10,797 nt of DNA, from NCBI GenBank assembly GCA_029567025.1, contig JAKQLT010000063.1:1-10797 (forward strand), given 5' to 3'. Position numbers and translations under genes: made by a program. Shown here one piece after another: positions 1 through 6,292 of this stretch. Numbering within the stretch: position 1 is the stretch's first letter; every line of letters starts with the position of its first letter. Under the pieces are notes generated by a model. The model made no database searches. It had not been told where the DNA came from and was given only the letters and a program-made list of their open reading frames with translations. This DNA is from Candidatus Omnitrophota bacterium (GTDB lineage Bacteria > Omnitrophota > Gorgyraeia > Zapsychrales > Zapsychraceae).

Positions 1-740
1 GCTACATAGGTAACTTGTCCTTGAGGGTCTTCAATCCCCATAATAACCATGTGTTCCGCAAGCCATCCTTCTTGACGCCCTAAACAGGAAGCTAAACGTA
101 AAGAAAAACATTTTTTTCCTAAAAGCGCATTACCGCCATAACCAGATCCAACACTCCACACTAAATTTTCCTCTGGGAAATGCATAATAAAACGTCGATT
201 CGGATCGAAATCTCCGACGGAATGAATGCCTTTAACAAAATTATTCGTGTTGCCGATTTTATCTAAAATATTTTTTCCCATTCGCGTCATAATACGCATA
301 CTGACCGCCACATACGACACATCTGTTACTTGCACGCATGCTTTCGCGTAAGGAGAATCCGGATGTCCCATCATATAAGGAAGGACATACATGGTGCGGC
401 CTTTCATACATCCGTCACTTAATTGACGCATTTTTTCTTTGGCTTCCTCAGGCTCCATCCAATTATTATTAGGGCCGGCTGTTTCTTTATCTTTATGACA
501 AACAAAAGTGAATTGTTCAGTCCGCGCTACATCCGTCGGATGGCTACGATGAAAATAGGCGTTTGGCCATTTCTTTTGATTCAATTCCTGAAAAATCGGT
601 TGACCATTAATCTTTTCCTGTTTCATGCCTATTTCAATCAAACGGCGCGCCTCTTCTTGAGAACCATCACACCAATAAATTTTCTTTGGTTTCATTAATT
701 GCGCTTGTTCCTCAACCCATTTTTCTACTTGTGTTGCCAT
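1..740 (-). CDS. pckG: Phosphoenolpyruvate carboxykinase (GTP), N-terminal part, cut by window edge
   Basis: GTP-dependent PEP carboxykinase interconverts oxaloacetate + GTP and PEP + CO2 + GDP in the cytosol, linking the TCA cycle to gluconeogenesis or anaplerosis. About 246 codons are visible; the family is usually about 600 residues, so the catalytic C-terminal part (kinase-1a P-loop and beyond) lies outside the window. Family signatures read directly: WVEE near residue 8, IYWCDGS at 21-27, DVART at 70-74 (the PEP-binding arginine region), the DSPYAKACVQVTD block at 128-140, MRIMTRMG at 148-155, YGGN at 201-204, GKKCFSLRLAS at 208-218 and GWLAEHM at 225-231. The ATP-type enzyme lacks these blocks. 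The start at 740 is supported by the family N-terminus. An AGGAG-type site lies 11 nt upstream, overlapping the end of the CheX-like gene only 3 nt away, so the two are likely cotranscribed. Confidence 0.96.
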   Translation of the reverse strand, partial: MATQVEKWVEEQAQLMKPKKIYWCDGSQEEARRLIEIGMKQEKINGQPIFQELNQKKWPNAYFHRSHPTDVARTEQFTFVCHKDKETAGPNNNWMEPEEAKEKMRQLSDGCMKGRTMYVLPYMMGHPDSPYAKACVQVTDVSYVAVSMRIMTRMGKNILDKIGNTNNFVKGIHSVGDFDPNRRFIMHFPEENLVWSVGSGYGGNALLGKKCFSLRLASCLGRQEGWLAEHMVIMGIEDPQGQVTYV

Positions 741-743
741 GTC

Positions 744-1427
744 TTATATGTCTCCTTTTTTAATAATACGTTTATACGCGACAGCTTGATTCCTTGGAAC
801 TTTGCCTAAAGTCAATTCAATATCTATCATTTTTGTTCCTCTGATTATAAACGAAATTACATATTTTTCTTTTTGTGTCGCATCAAATTCAACGCCATCA
901 ATCACATCATTTTTATAACTACGAAAAGAAGACATCGCCAAATCTTGATAGCCCCATTGGGTAATTCCCGCTTTAAAATTCCCCGCGATAAGATTCGCTA
1001 AAGTCCCGACGGCATCTTCTAAAACAGCAGGATCGTCATCATCAATAAGCGGATATTCCATTTTTTTAAACAGAAAAGAGATATAATCTTCCGCGACGCT
1101 TACAACAATAGCGCCGATGGCCTTATGCACCTTCATCTCTTTTTCATTTAAATAAAAATTAACAACAGAAATATAAGAACCTATGGGAAATTTATCAAGA
1201 CTCACAACTCGCATCCGTTTTCTAAACTCAACGATCGGTTGTTTTTGAATATTCGGTTTTTCTGATAATTTTAAATTCGCCTTCGTTTCTAATAAACGCT
1301 TCACGACTTCAGCTAAAAGCACAGCTTGTAAAGAAAGTTCTTCCTCGGGCGTCACAGACTCAATAAAAAGATGTTCGTCTTGATTGAAATTATTCTTGAA
1401 ATTTTGATGAGGATTTATTTCACCCAT
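744..1427 (-). CDS. CheX-like chemotaxis-phosphatase-fold protein with degenerate active site
   Basis: This is a 227-residue soluble protein with no signal peptide. Residues about 100-210 resemble the CheX/CheC/FliY fold: a GAIVVSV strand, then DAVGTLANLIAGNFKAG at 138-154, which matches the usual CheX helix (DAVGE-x2-N-x-IAGN-x-K). In the known phosphatases the motif is D/S-x3-E-x2-N with a later proline. Here D138 and N145 are present, but the catalytic glutamate position is T142 and the proline position reads MSSF (165-168). It may therefore bind a receiver without dephosphorylating it; that is inference. The first ~95 residues are extra compared with a roughly 155-residue CheX and are charged and helical-looking. 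The start codon overlaps the last 13 nt of the upstream receiver gene and has no clear Shine-Dalgarno, so translational coupling is likely. The assignment rests on one motif and fold pattern only. Confidence 0.62.
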   Translation of the reverse strand: MGEINPHQNFKNNFNQDEHLFIESVTPEEELSLQAVLLAEVVKRLLETKANLKLSEKPNIQKQPIVEFRKRMRVVSLDKFPIGSYISVVNFYLNEKEMKVHKAIGAIVVSVAEDYISFLFKKMEYPLIDDDDPAVLEDAVGTLANLIAGNFKAGITQWGYQDLAMSSFRSYKNDVIDGVEFDATQKEKYVISFIIRGTKMIDIELTLGKVPRNQAVAYKRIIKKGDI

Positions 1428-1792
1428 AAGCGAATCATTTCTATTAATCGTTCTGTTTTATACGGTTTTACTAAATATCCCGCTAAATCCGGATGCGCGT
1501 CCCGCGCCATTTGCCGGCTATCTTCAGAAGCGGATGCCGTTATCATAATCACAGGGATTTTTTTAAAATCCGCGTTTTTCGACATGGCTTTCAATACTTC
1601 AATCCCGCTCATTTTAGGCATTTGCCAATCTAATAAAACAAGCGCTATTTCTTCAGAGCTTTGAGATAAAATCTTTAATCCTTCATCGCCATCAGAAGCT
1701 TGAACGATTTCTACTGTAATGCCCGACGAAGAAATAACTTTCATCAGCAATCTTCTATCAAGCAAGGAATCATCAATAATCAAAATTTTCAT
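1415..1792 (-). CDS. Stand-alone CheY-like response regulator receiver
   Basis: This is a single receiver domain of 125 residues with no output domain. All receiver residues are visible: acid pocket D7-D8, phospho-acceptor D55 (LVLLDWQMP), switch threonine T85 (VIMITAS), aromatic Y106 and lysine K109 (GYLVKP). It should accept phosphate from a histidine kinase, none of which is encoded in the window, and act by protein contact. The stop codon overlaps the start of the CheX-like gene, so that protein is the most likely partner. It follows the glycine-zipper lipoprotein by 58 nt, a gap that holds only AT-rich sequence and a near-palindrome (CGTTTTTTAAAAACG at 1809-1823). Function is likely chemotaxis-like or adaptor signalling; the specific pathway cannot be told. 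Confidence 0.93.
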   Translation of the reverse strand: MKILIIDDSLLDRRLLMKVISSSGITVEIVQASDGDEGLKILSQSSEEIALVLLDWQMPKMSGIEVLKAMSKNADFKKIPVIMITASASEDSRQMARDAHPDLAGYLVKPYKTERLIEMIRLWVK

Positions 1793-1850
1793 TCCAAAAA
1801 ACCTTTACCGTTTTTTAAAAACGCCTGTTGAAAACAATTCAAACAAAAAA

Positions 1851-2153
1851 CTATTTTTTCTTATATTGCAATTCAGTCCCGTCATAAGGACAAAACTTTT
1901 GCGATTCATCAAATGTCTTTCCGCACGTCGGACAAAATTTCGCTTTCATGTTTTCCCCGACTAAATAGCCGCCTAAAGCGCCAACCGTACCACCAATGGC
2001 CGCCCCTTGTCCTCCACGGCCGGACTGATGCCCAATGATCCCGCCAATGCCGGCTCCAGTAACCGCACCAACGGTTGTTCCTGTTTGCGTGGATGTGCAT
2101 CCAACGCCTAAAACAATAACCGCTATGAATCCTAAAAATTGTTTTCTCATCAT
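1851..2153 (-). CDS. Glycine-zipper lipoprotein with C-terminal zinc-ribbon-like motif
   Basis: This is a predicted 100-residue protein. Residues 1-19 form a short hydrophobic signal ending in GVGC, with C19 as probable lipidation site, although the -3 residue is glycine rather than the usual Leu. Residues 25-66 are a glycine-rich repeat (GTTVGAVTGAGIGGIIGH, then GAAIGGTVGALGGYLVGE) typical of glycine-zipper or YMGG-like outer-membrane lipoproteins, which embed as helical hairpins. Residues 74-91 read CPTC, ten residues, then CPYDG, i.e. three cysteines plus an aspartate, resembling a small zinc ribbon. That tail is unusual for an exported lipoprotein. AGGAGGG (2158-2164) lies 4 nt before the first of two consecutive ATG codons, so either Met can start. 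Role unknown; structural or stress-related envelope function is inferred from the family. Confidence 0.85.
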   Translation of the reverse strand: MMRKQFLGFIAVIVLGVGCTSTQTGTTVGAVTGAGIGGIIGHQSGRGGQGAAIGGTVGALGGYLVGENMKAKFCPTCGKTFDESQKFCPYDGTELQYKKK

Positions 2154-2217
2154 TTATCCCTCCTATGAAGTTGACTTATAATACTGATATTTTATATAAA
2201 ATTCTATAAAAAAATTT

Positions 2218-3543
2218 TTATTCTGCAGAACGATAAATAATAAATTTTACATCCCCTGATCCCAATGAAAAATGCCGAATTTTTTTCTGATTAACAAAAA
2301 AATCATACTCTCCCTGGTCTAAAATTAAACGGGCAATTTCAATCCTCTCGGGCAAGGTCTGCCAACTGCGCAAATCCGCTTGTTCCGAAGTAATATTATA
2401 CAAATTGCTTAAATATTTAAAAATTCTCGCCGATGTTTGGCCGCTCTCGCGTTTTAAAAAAGACTCGCCTTGTTGCTCCAAAAAATATTTTGCGCCGGAT
2501 CGTAAAAGGGCTTTAGCGATGACACGAGCTCGTCGATTATCAAGATTTTTTATCGCGATCGCGCCAATATCTTGGCCTTTCTCTACTGCAGAGACAGTCT
2601 CTTCATTTGCTCGTGAAATAGCTTTGAAAATTTTTTCTTTTTTTTCTGAATTTCTTTTATCGTATTGAGGGAAAGCGAGCTGTGTGACATAGCCATTCGG
2701 CAACGGAATAGGCAAAGACCATTGATGCTTAATCGGAGATAATCCGTCATAATGAATCAAATAGACTTGCGCCTTCTGTCTTTTTTCTTCCAAAGAAACA
2801 TATTTCACAGGCCCTAATTTTTCTTGATATTCTTTAAATTCTTCTAAATCTAACATCTGAGTCACAGCTAAAATATTTTCTTTTAAAATTTGAGGAATAC
2901 CAAGCCCATAATTTTTTGCAAAATCATTTTCATAAATAGTAAGCGCTTTACGATAAGAAATCAAAGCATCATTATAACCTTCTAAGGTGTCTTGGGCTTC
3001 ATACAAAAGCCCCATTAAAAGACGGGCAAACGCATCTTCTTGATATACATTTTTTTGATTCGGCTGATATTGACTATTGATAAGCCGCAGTTGAATATCC
3101 ACATCACGAGCTTCAACTAAGGCCTCTTCCCAAAGGCCTAAAGACGCGAAATTAAGCGATTGAAAAATATTAATCATCACGCGCTCAAAATCTTCTCCGC
3201 GATAAGGCGCTAAATAATCATTGACTAACCACGTCGAAACTTCTTGAGACAAGGAAACAGTCAAAAGTTCATCATAAGCGCGCTTGGCCCGATTAAAATA
3301 TTCAATGCTTTTTTCATATTCTCCTGCAAACTGAAGGATCAAGCCATAATCCATGTCATACAACAAACGGTTATTTTTTCCGTATGCATCCTGATTGTCT
3401 GCGATGGTTTCCATAGCCGCGCGAAATTTTCCGGCGACAACCAATCCATTAATCTGTGGTTGAATATTCGTCGGGACAGACGAACACTGCATAGAAAAAA
3501 AAGAAAAAAACAAAAGAATGAAAAGATTTTTCTTTATGACCAT
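2218..3543 (-). CDS. COG3014-like TPR-containing lipoprotein
   Basis: This is a 441-residue secreted protein. I place the start at 3543 (MVIKKNLF) because it gives a clean signal peptide and falls 19 nt after the lpoB stop; an in-frame upstream ATG at 3591 would add 16 non-signal residues and overlap lpoB. The signal ends FFSMQC, with C20 as probable lipid site, but glutamine at -1 is atypical for a lipobox. The body is helical with TPR-like segments (for example LILQFAGEYEKSIEYFNRAK, and later YNDALISYRKALTIYE). It ends in a mixed domain containing LPNGYVTQLAFPQY. The length, order and LpoB neighbour match the uncharacterised COG3014 family, which I recall as commonly encoded next to LpoB in gammaproteobacteria. 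It is likely a periplasmic partner in peptidoglycan synthesis control, by context only. Confidence 0.8.
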   Translation of the reverse strand: MVIKKNLFILLFFSFFSMQCSSVPTNIQPQINGLVVAGKFRAAMETIADNQDAYGKNNRLLYDMDYGLILQFAGEYEKSIEYFNRAKRAYDELLTVSLSQEVSTWLVNDYLAPYRGEDFERVMINIFQSLNFASLGLWEEALVEARDVDIQLRLINSQYQPNQKNVYQEDAFARLLMGLLYEAQDTLEGYNDALISYRKALTIYENDFAKNYGLGIPQILKENILAVTQMLDLEEFKEYQEKLGPVKYVSLEEKRQKAQVYLIHYDGLSPIKHQWSLPIPLPNGYVTQLAFPQYDKRNSEKKEKIFKAISRANEETVSAVEKGQDIGAIAIKNLDNRRARVIAKALLRSGAKYFLEQQGESFLKRESGQTSARIFKYLSNLYNITSEQADLRSWQTLPERIEIARLILDQGEYDFFVNQKKIRHFSLGSGDVKFIIYRSAE

Positions 3544-3562
3544 AACCGTCAGGTTAAAAAAA

Positions 3563-4168
3563 TCATAATGAAAACTTCGGATTGGTAACAACTTTTTTAA
3601 TTTCTTTCTGTCCGATCCAAACTTTCTGATTTGTCGAGATGTCCACCAATTCCAAATTCACCTGATACAAAATCACATACTGATTTTTCTTCGCGTCTTT
3701 GACGCTATTAAGACTTCCTATCAGCATATAATCCGCGCCTGTTTCTTTCATCTTTTTTGCCATTGTCGCAGGATCCGTGAAACCCAAATCCTGATCTTTT
3801 CTTTCGCCGCGCATTTGCTTACGCTCTTCGGAAGAGGCCACAAACCGTACCTTTCCGGAATTTAAAAGTTCTCGTTCTAAACTTTTCGTGAAAATCTGGG
3901 TATTAATATGTTCATGGCTACGGTTGGCCATACTTCCGACAATAACAACAGGTTGCCGCCCTTGATCTTTTTGAAAAGTCTCAAGCCACGATGCCTTTAA
4001 ACAATCCGCTATTGTTTCTTTAGAGACGAGCTGTGCATCATAATCATTCCACACGCCGCTTAAATCCACTTTATTATCCACTTTAACGCGTTCCACTTTC
4101 GTCGCGCAACCGCTCAGACAAAAAGATAAGATAATTATGCTAAAAAATAATGTGCGATGTTTATTCAT
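3563..4168 (-). CDS. lpoB: Penicillin-binding protein activator LpoB
   Basis: LpoB is an outer-membrane lipoprotein that reaches through the periplasm and stimulates a bifunctional class A penicillin-binding protein (PBP1b in E. coli). This 201-residue copy has a signal peptide with lipobox LSGC (C21). Family blocks follow: VDLSGVWND (34-42), the GRQPVVIVGSMANRSHEHI stretch (70-88), LLNSGKVRFVASSEER (101-116), GADYMLIGSLNSV (144-156), YQVNLELVDI (168-177) and NQKVWIGQKEIKK (180-192). Length is normal for the family. The start at 4168 has AAGGAGAG (4173-4180) just upstream. It stands 12 nt after the methyltransferase gene and 19 nt before the COG3014-like lipoprotein. The class A PBP it would activate is not in the window. 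Confidence 0.93.
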   Translation of the reverse strand: MNKHRTLFFSIIILSFCLSGCATKVERVKVDNKVDLSGVWNDYDAQLVSKETIADCLKASWLETFQKDQGRQPVVIVGSMANRSHEHINTQIFTKSLERELLNSGKVRFVASSEERKQMRGERKDQDLGFTDPATMAKKMKETGADYMLIGSLNSVKDAKKNQYVILYQVNLELVDISTNQKVWIGQKEIKKVVTNPKFSL

Positions 4169-4180
4169 GGCTCTCTCCTT

Positions 4181-4879
4181 TTATTGTTTTTTGTAAATAG
4201 AAAAAATGGTTGGTCTTTTAGGCAACACTTTATTTTGGCGCCGCCATTCTTTAATGTGTTGTGTTTTTATCCATTGGTTTGCTCCTAATATATCACTCGC
4301 AATGCTTAAATAAGTTTCCGACGAACAAGAAGCTAAAATATCTTCAAAAAGAGAACTATTGCGATAAGGCGTTTCCATGAAAATTTGTGTTTCATCGTCA
4401 AGAAAAGAATGATTTTCTAATTCTTTTATTTTCTTAATCCGTGCTATTTTTTCTTTAGGTAAATATCCATGAAAAGCAAAACGCTGGCCATTTAATCCTG
4501 ACCCCATAAGCGCCAATAAAATCGATGACGGCCCAATAAAAGGAAGAACTGTCATATCATGCTGATGCGCTAATAAAACCAATGCCGCGCCTGGATCCGC
4601 AACGCACGGACAACCCGCTTCTGATAAGACCGCGATATCCTTTCCCAAAACACTTTGAAAATCTTTCTTTAATTGTTCGGATGAAGTATGTTCATTTAAA
4701 AGAAAAAAACGGCATTCAGACAAAGGAATATCTGGAATTATATTTTTTAGAAAACGCCTGGCTGATTTTTCCTCCTCTACAAAAAAAACACGCACATCGC
4801 ACCAGGCCTTCGAATCAAAAAAAGAAAAAAAGTCTTCCGTATCACTAATAGGAGTTGGAATAAGAAATAATTTATTCAT
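4181..4879 (-). CDS. RsmI-like SAM-dependent methyltransferase (tetrapyrrole-methylase fold), short form
   Basis: This 232-residue cytosolic protein of the RsmI/YraL methyltransferase family is shorter than canonical RsmI (about 280). RsmI 2'-O-methylates 16S rRNA C1402 using S-adenosylmethionine. Visible motifs: LFLIPTPISD at the N-terminus (RsmI normally reads ATPIGN here), SEAGCPCVADPG at 86-97 (RsmI: SDAGTPLISDPG), GPSSILLALMGSGL at 116-129, FAFHGYLP at 134-141 and METPYRNSSL at 168-177. The GN of the first motif is replaced by SD, and the C-terminal extension of RsmI is missing. It may therefore be the short paralogue known from Bacteroidetes and other phyla, whose substrate is not certain, rather than RsmI itself. 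No Shine-Dalgarno is evident; it begins 9 nt after the receiver gene. Confidence 0.85.
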   Translation of the reverse strand: MNKLFLIPTPISDTEDFFSFFDSKAWCDVRVFFVEEEKSARRFLKNIIPDIPLSECRFFLLNEHTSSEQLKKDFQSVLGKDIAVLSEAGCPCVADPGAALVLLAHQHDMTVLPFIGPSSILLALMGSGLNGQRFAFHGYLPKEKIARIKKIKELENHSFLDDETQIFMETPYRNSSLFEDILASCSSETYLSIASDILGANQWIKTQHIKEWRRQNKVLPKRPTIFSIYKKQ

Positions 4880-4888
4880 AATAATAAT

Positions 4889-5254
4889 TTATATCGAACC
4901 TAAAACGCCTTGAATTCTATCTAAAAGACGATTGACATCAATGGGCTTTATCAAATACGCCTTAACACCTTTAAGTTGAAAAATCGGCTGATTCTCTTGA
5001 TGAGATGTCAGAACAATAACAGGAATGGATTTTATCCTTTCGTCTTTATTTTTATTAACCATAAACGTGTATCCGTTCATTTCCGGCATTTCCACATCAA
5101 GCACAATAAGGTCTGGCATTTTTTCTACCGCGACCTTTAATCCTTCCGCTCCATTAAAAGCCAAAAAAACTTCGAACCCTTGATTAACCAGTTGCGGCTG
5201 AATAATTTTTAAATTAATACGGTCATCATCGATTAATAATATTTTCTGTGCCAT
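4889..5254 (-). CDS. Stand-alone CheY-like response regulator receiver
   Basis: This single receiver domain of 121 residues has no output module. The acidic pocket is D9-D11 (LLIDDDR), phospho-acceptor D53 (LIVLDVEMP), switch threonine T83 (IVLTS), aromatic Y100 and lysine K103 (YLIKP). It is divergent from the other receiver in the window, so it is not a recent duplicate. GGAGGA (5260-5265) is 5 nt upstream of the start. It lies 18 nt after the ATP-grasp ligase gene and 9 nt before the methyltransferase gene, with no histidine kinase in sight. It may act on an adjacent product or on a remote kinase system; nothing in the sequence decides which. Confidence 0.94.
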   Translation of the reverse strand: MAQKILLIDDDRINLKIIQPQLVNQGFEVFLAFNGAEGLKVAVEKMPDLIVLDVEMPEMNGYTFMVNKNKDERIKSIPVIVLTSHQENQPIFQLKGVKAYLIKPIDVNRLLDRIQGVLGSI

Positions 5255-5272
5255 ATTTTTCCTCCAAGCTCT

Positions 5273-6292
5273 TTATGAACTTTCTGATAATGCCAATTGA
5301 AGAATCCGATCAATCAAATTTTCATAAGAAAGCCCTTGTTTTTCTGCGGATTGAGCGACCTCGTCGATTCTCGCGATACACGGGTTCGCGTTAGGTTCAA
5401 TAATATAAACTTTATTATCAGGCGTCACGCGAATATCAAAACGCAAATAACTTTTAATATTTAACGCCCGATACGCACGTTTACATACATCACAAATCTC
5501 TTCCCAGACACCATCCGCTAATTTCCCGGCATAAACGCTTTTAATGCCCCAACGCTCACGATAATCATCATCCCATTTAGCCTTATAAGTCGCTATACGC
5601 GCGTCCTCCGGAAGATCGCCGAATTTCAATTCCCGCGGCGGTAAGACCATAAGTTTCTTATTGCCTATTATTGTAATATAAAGTTCGCGACCTTCAATAA
5701 ATTCTTCCACAATAACATCAGCATTCATATTCTGATGAATAAATTTGATACGGTCAAAAAAACCTTCTTCATTATCCACAATCGAAGCCTGAGAAATCCC
5801 GCGCGAGGCCTCCTCATTTAATGGTTTAATGACAACAGGCAATTTGAGTTTTTTAGGAACCCACACACGATGCCCACGGTAAAAAATATGAAAATGCGGA
5901 TTTTTAATGCGATGATAGGTTAAGATCTTTTTTGTTAATCCTTTATTATTACAAATAAAAATGTTTTCCGACGTCGCCCCGGTATAAGGAATGGCGATCA
6001 TTTCTAACAACGCGGCCATATTTTTTTCATAATAAGATTTTTCATTAAAAACTTCTGCCATATTAAAAATCACATCCGGCTTATTTTCCGCAATCTCTTC
6101 GAATAACGGCGTGACATCATTATGAATACCCAACAAAGACACTTCATGCCCGCATGCTAAAAGAGCCCGATAGACATCATTTTCCGTATACATATTCTGT
6201 GGATCCGCGAACTCTTGGTGATAATCATAACCGCGCGGCATCACATAAGGACAACTAAATAATAACAGCACTTTTATTTTCTTTTTTTTCAT
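5273..6292 (-). CDS. D-Ala-D-Ala-ligase-like ATP-grasp enzyme
   Basis: This 339-residue cytosolic protein of the COG1181-type ATP-grasp superfamily should activate a carboxylate as acyl phosphate with ATP and join it to an amine. Domains in order: N-terminal Ddl-like Rossmann part (1-105, with VIFNMAEVF at 74-82, like the VFN segment of Ddl); IPYTGATSENIFICNNKGLTKKIL region (101-124); ATP-binding lysine in VVIKPLNEEASRGI (153-166); EEFIEGRELYITIIG (196-210); and Mg-binding end RFDIR (284-288) and IIEPNANP (297-304, E299 and N301). The last motif differs from the Ddl consensus NTxPGMT, and a 20-residue insert-like segment (232-258, rich in D, R and W) precedes it. It is therefore probably not a housekeeping Ddl. 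Its ATG overlaps the TGA of the upstream metallopeptidase gene (ATGA), suggesting coupled production. Substrate unknown. Confidence 0.88.
   Translation of the reverse strand: MKKKKIKVLLLFSCPYVMPRGYDYHQEFADPQNMYTENDVYRALLACGHEVSLLGIHNDVTPLFEEIAENKPDVIFNMAEVFNEKSYYEKNMAALLEMIAIPYTGATSENIFICNNKGLTKKILTYHRIKNPHFHIFYRGHRVWVPKKLKLPVVIKPLNEEASRGISQASIVDNEEGFFDRIKFIHQNMNADVIVEEFIEGRELYITIIGNKKLMVLPPRELKFGDLPEDARIATYKAKWDDDYRERWGIKSVYAGKLADGVWEEICDVCKRAYRALNIKSYLRFDIRVTPDNKVYIIEPNANPCIARIDEVAQSAEKQGLSYENLIDRILQLALSESS

Noticed and set aside
423..698. Plus-strand open frame of 91 codons
   Set aside because: It lies wholly inside pckG on the other strand, whose family motifs run through the same bases.
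1371..1964. Two plus-strand open frames (1371-1664 and 1719-1964)
   Set aside because: They are antisense shadows of the receiver, CheX-like and glycine-zipper genes and have no ribosome site or recognisable product.
1909..2100. Minus-strand 63-codon frame inside the glycine-zipper gene
   Set aside because: The His/Trp/Arg-rich product is what a shifted reading of glycine codons gives; the overlapping frame has the signal peptide and Shine-Dalgarno.
2171..2200. Plus-strand promoter-like TTGACT - 18 nt - TATAAA
   Set aside because: Nothing is encoded downstream on the plus strand; AT-rich sequence makes such matches likely by chance.
3544..3591. Upstream ATG at 3591 as start of the COG3014-like gene
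   Set aside because: It would overlap lpoB and place 16 polar/aromatic residues before the signal peptide; the ATG at 3543 gives a normal signal.
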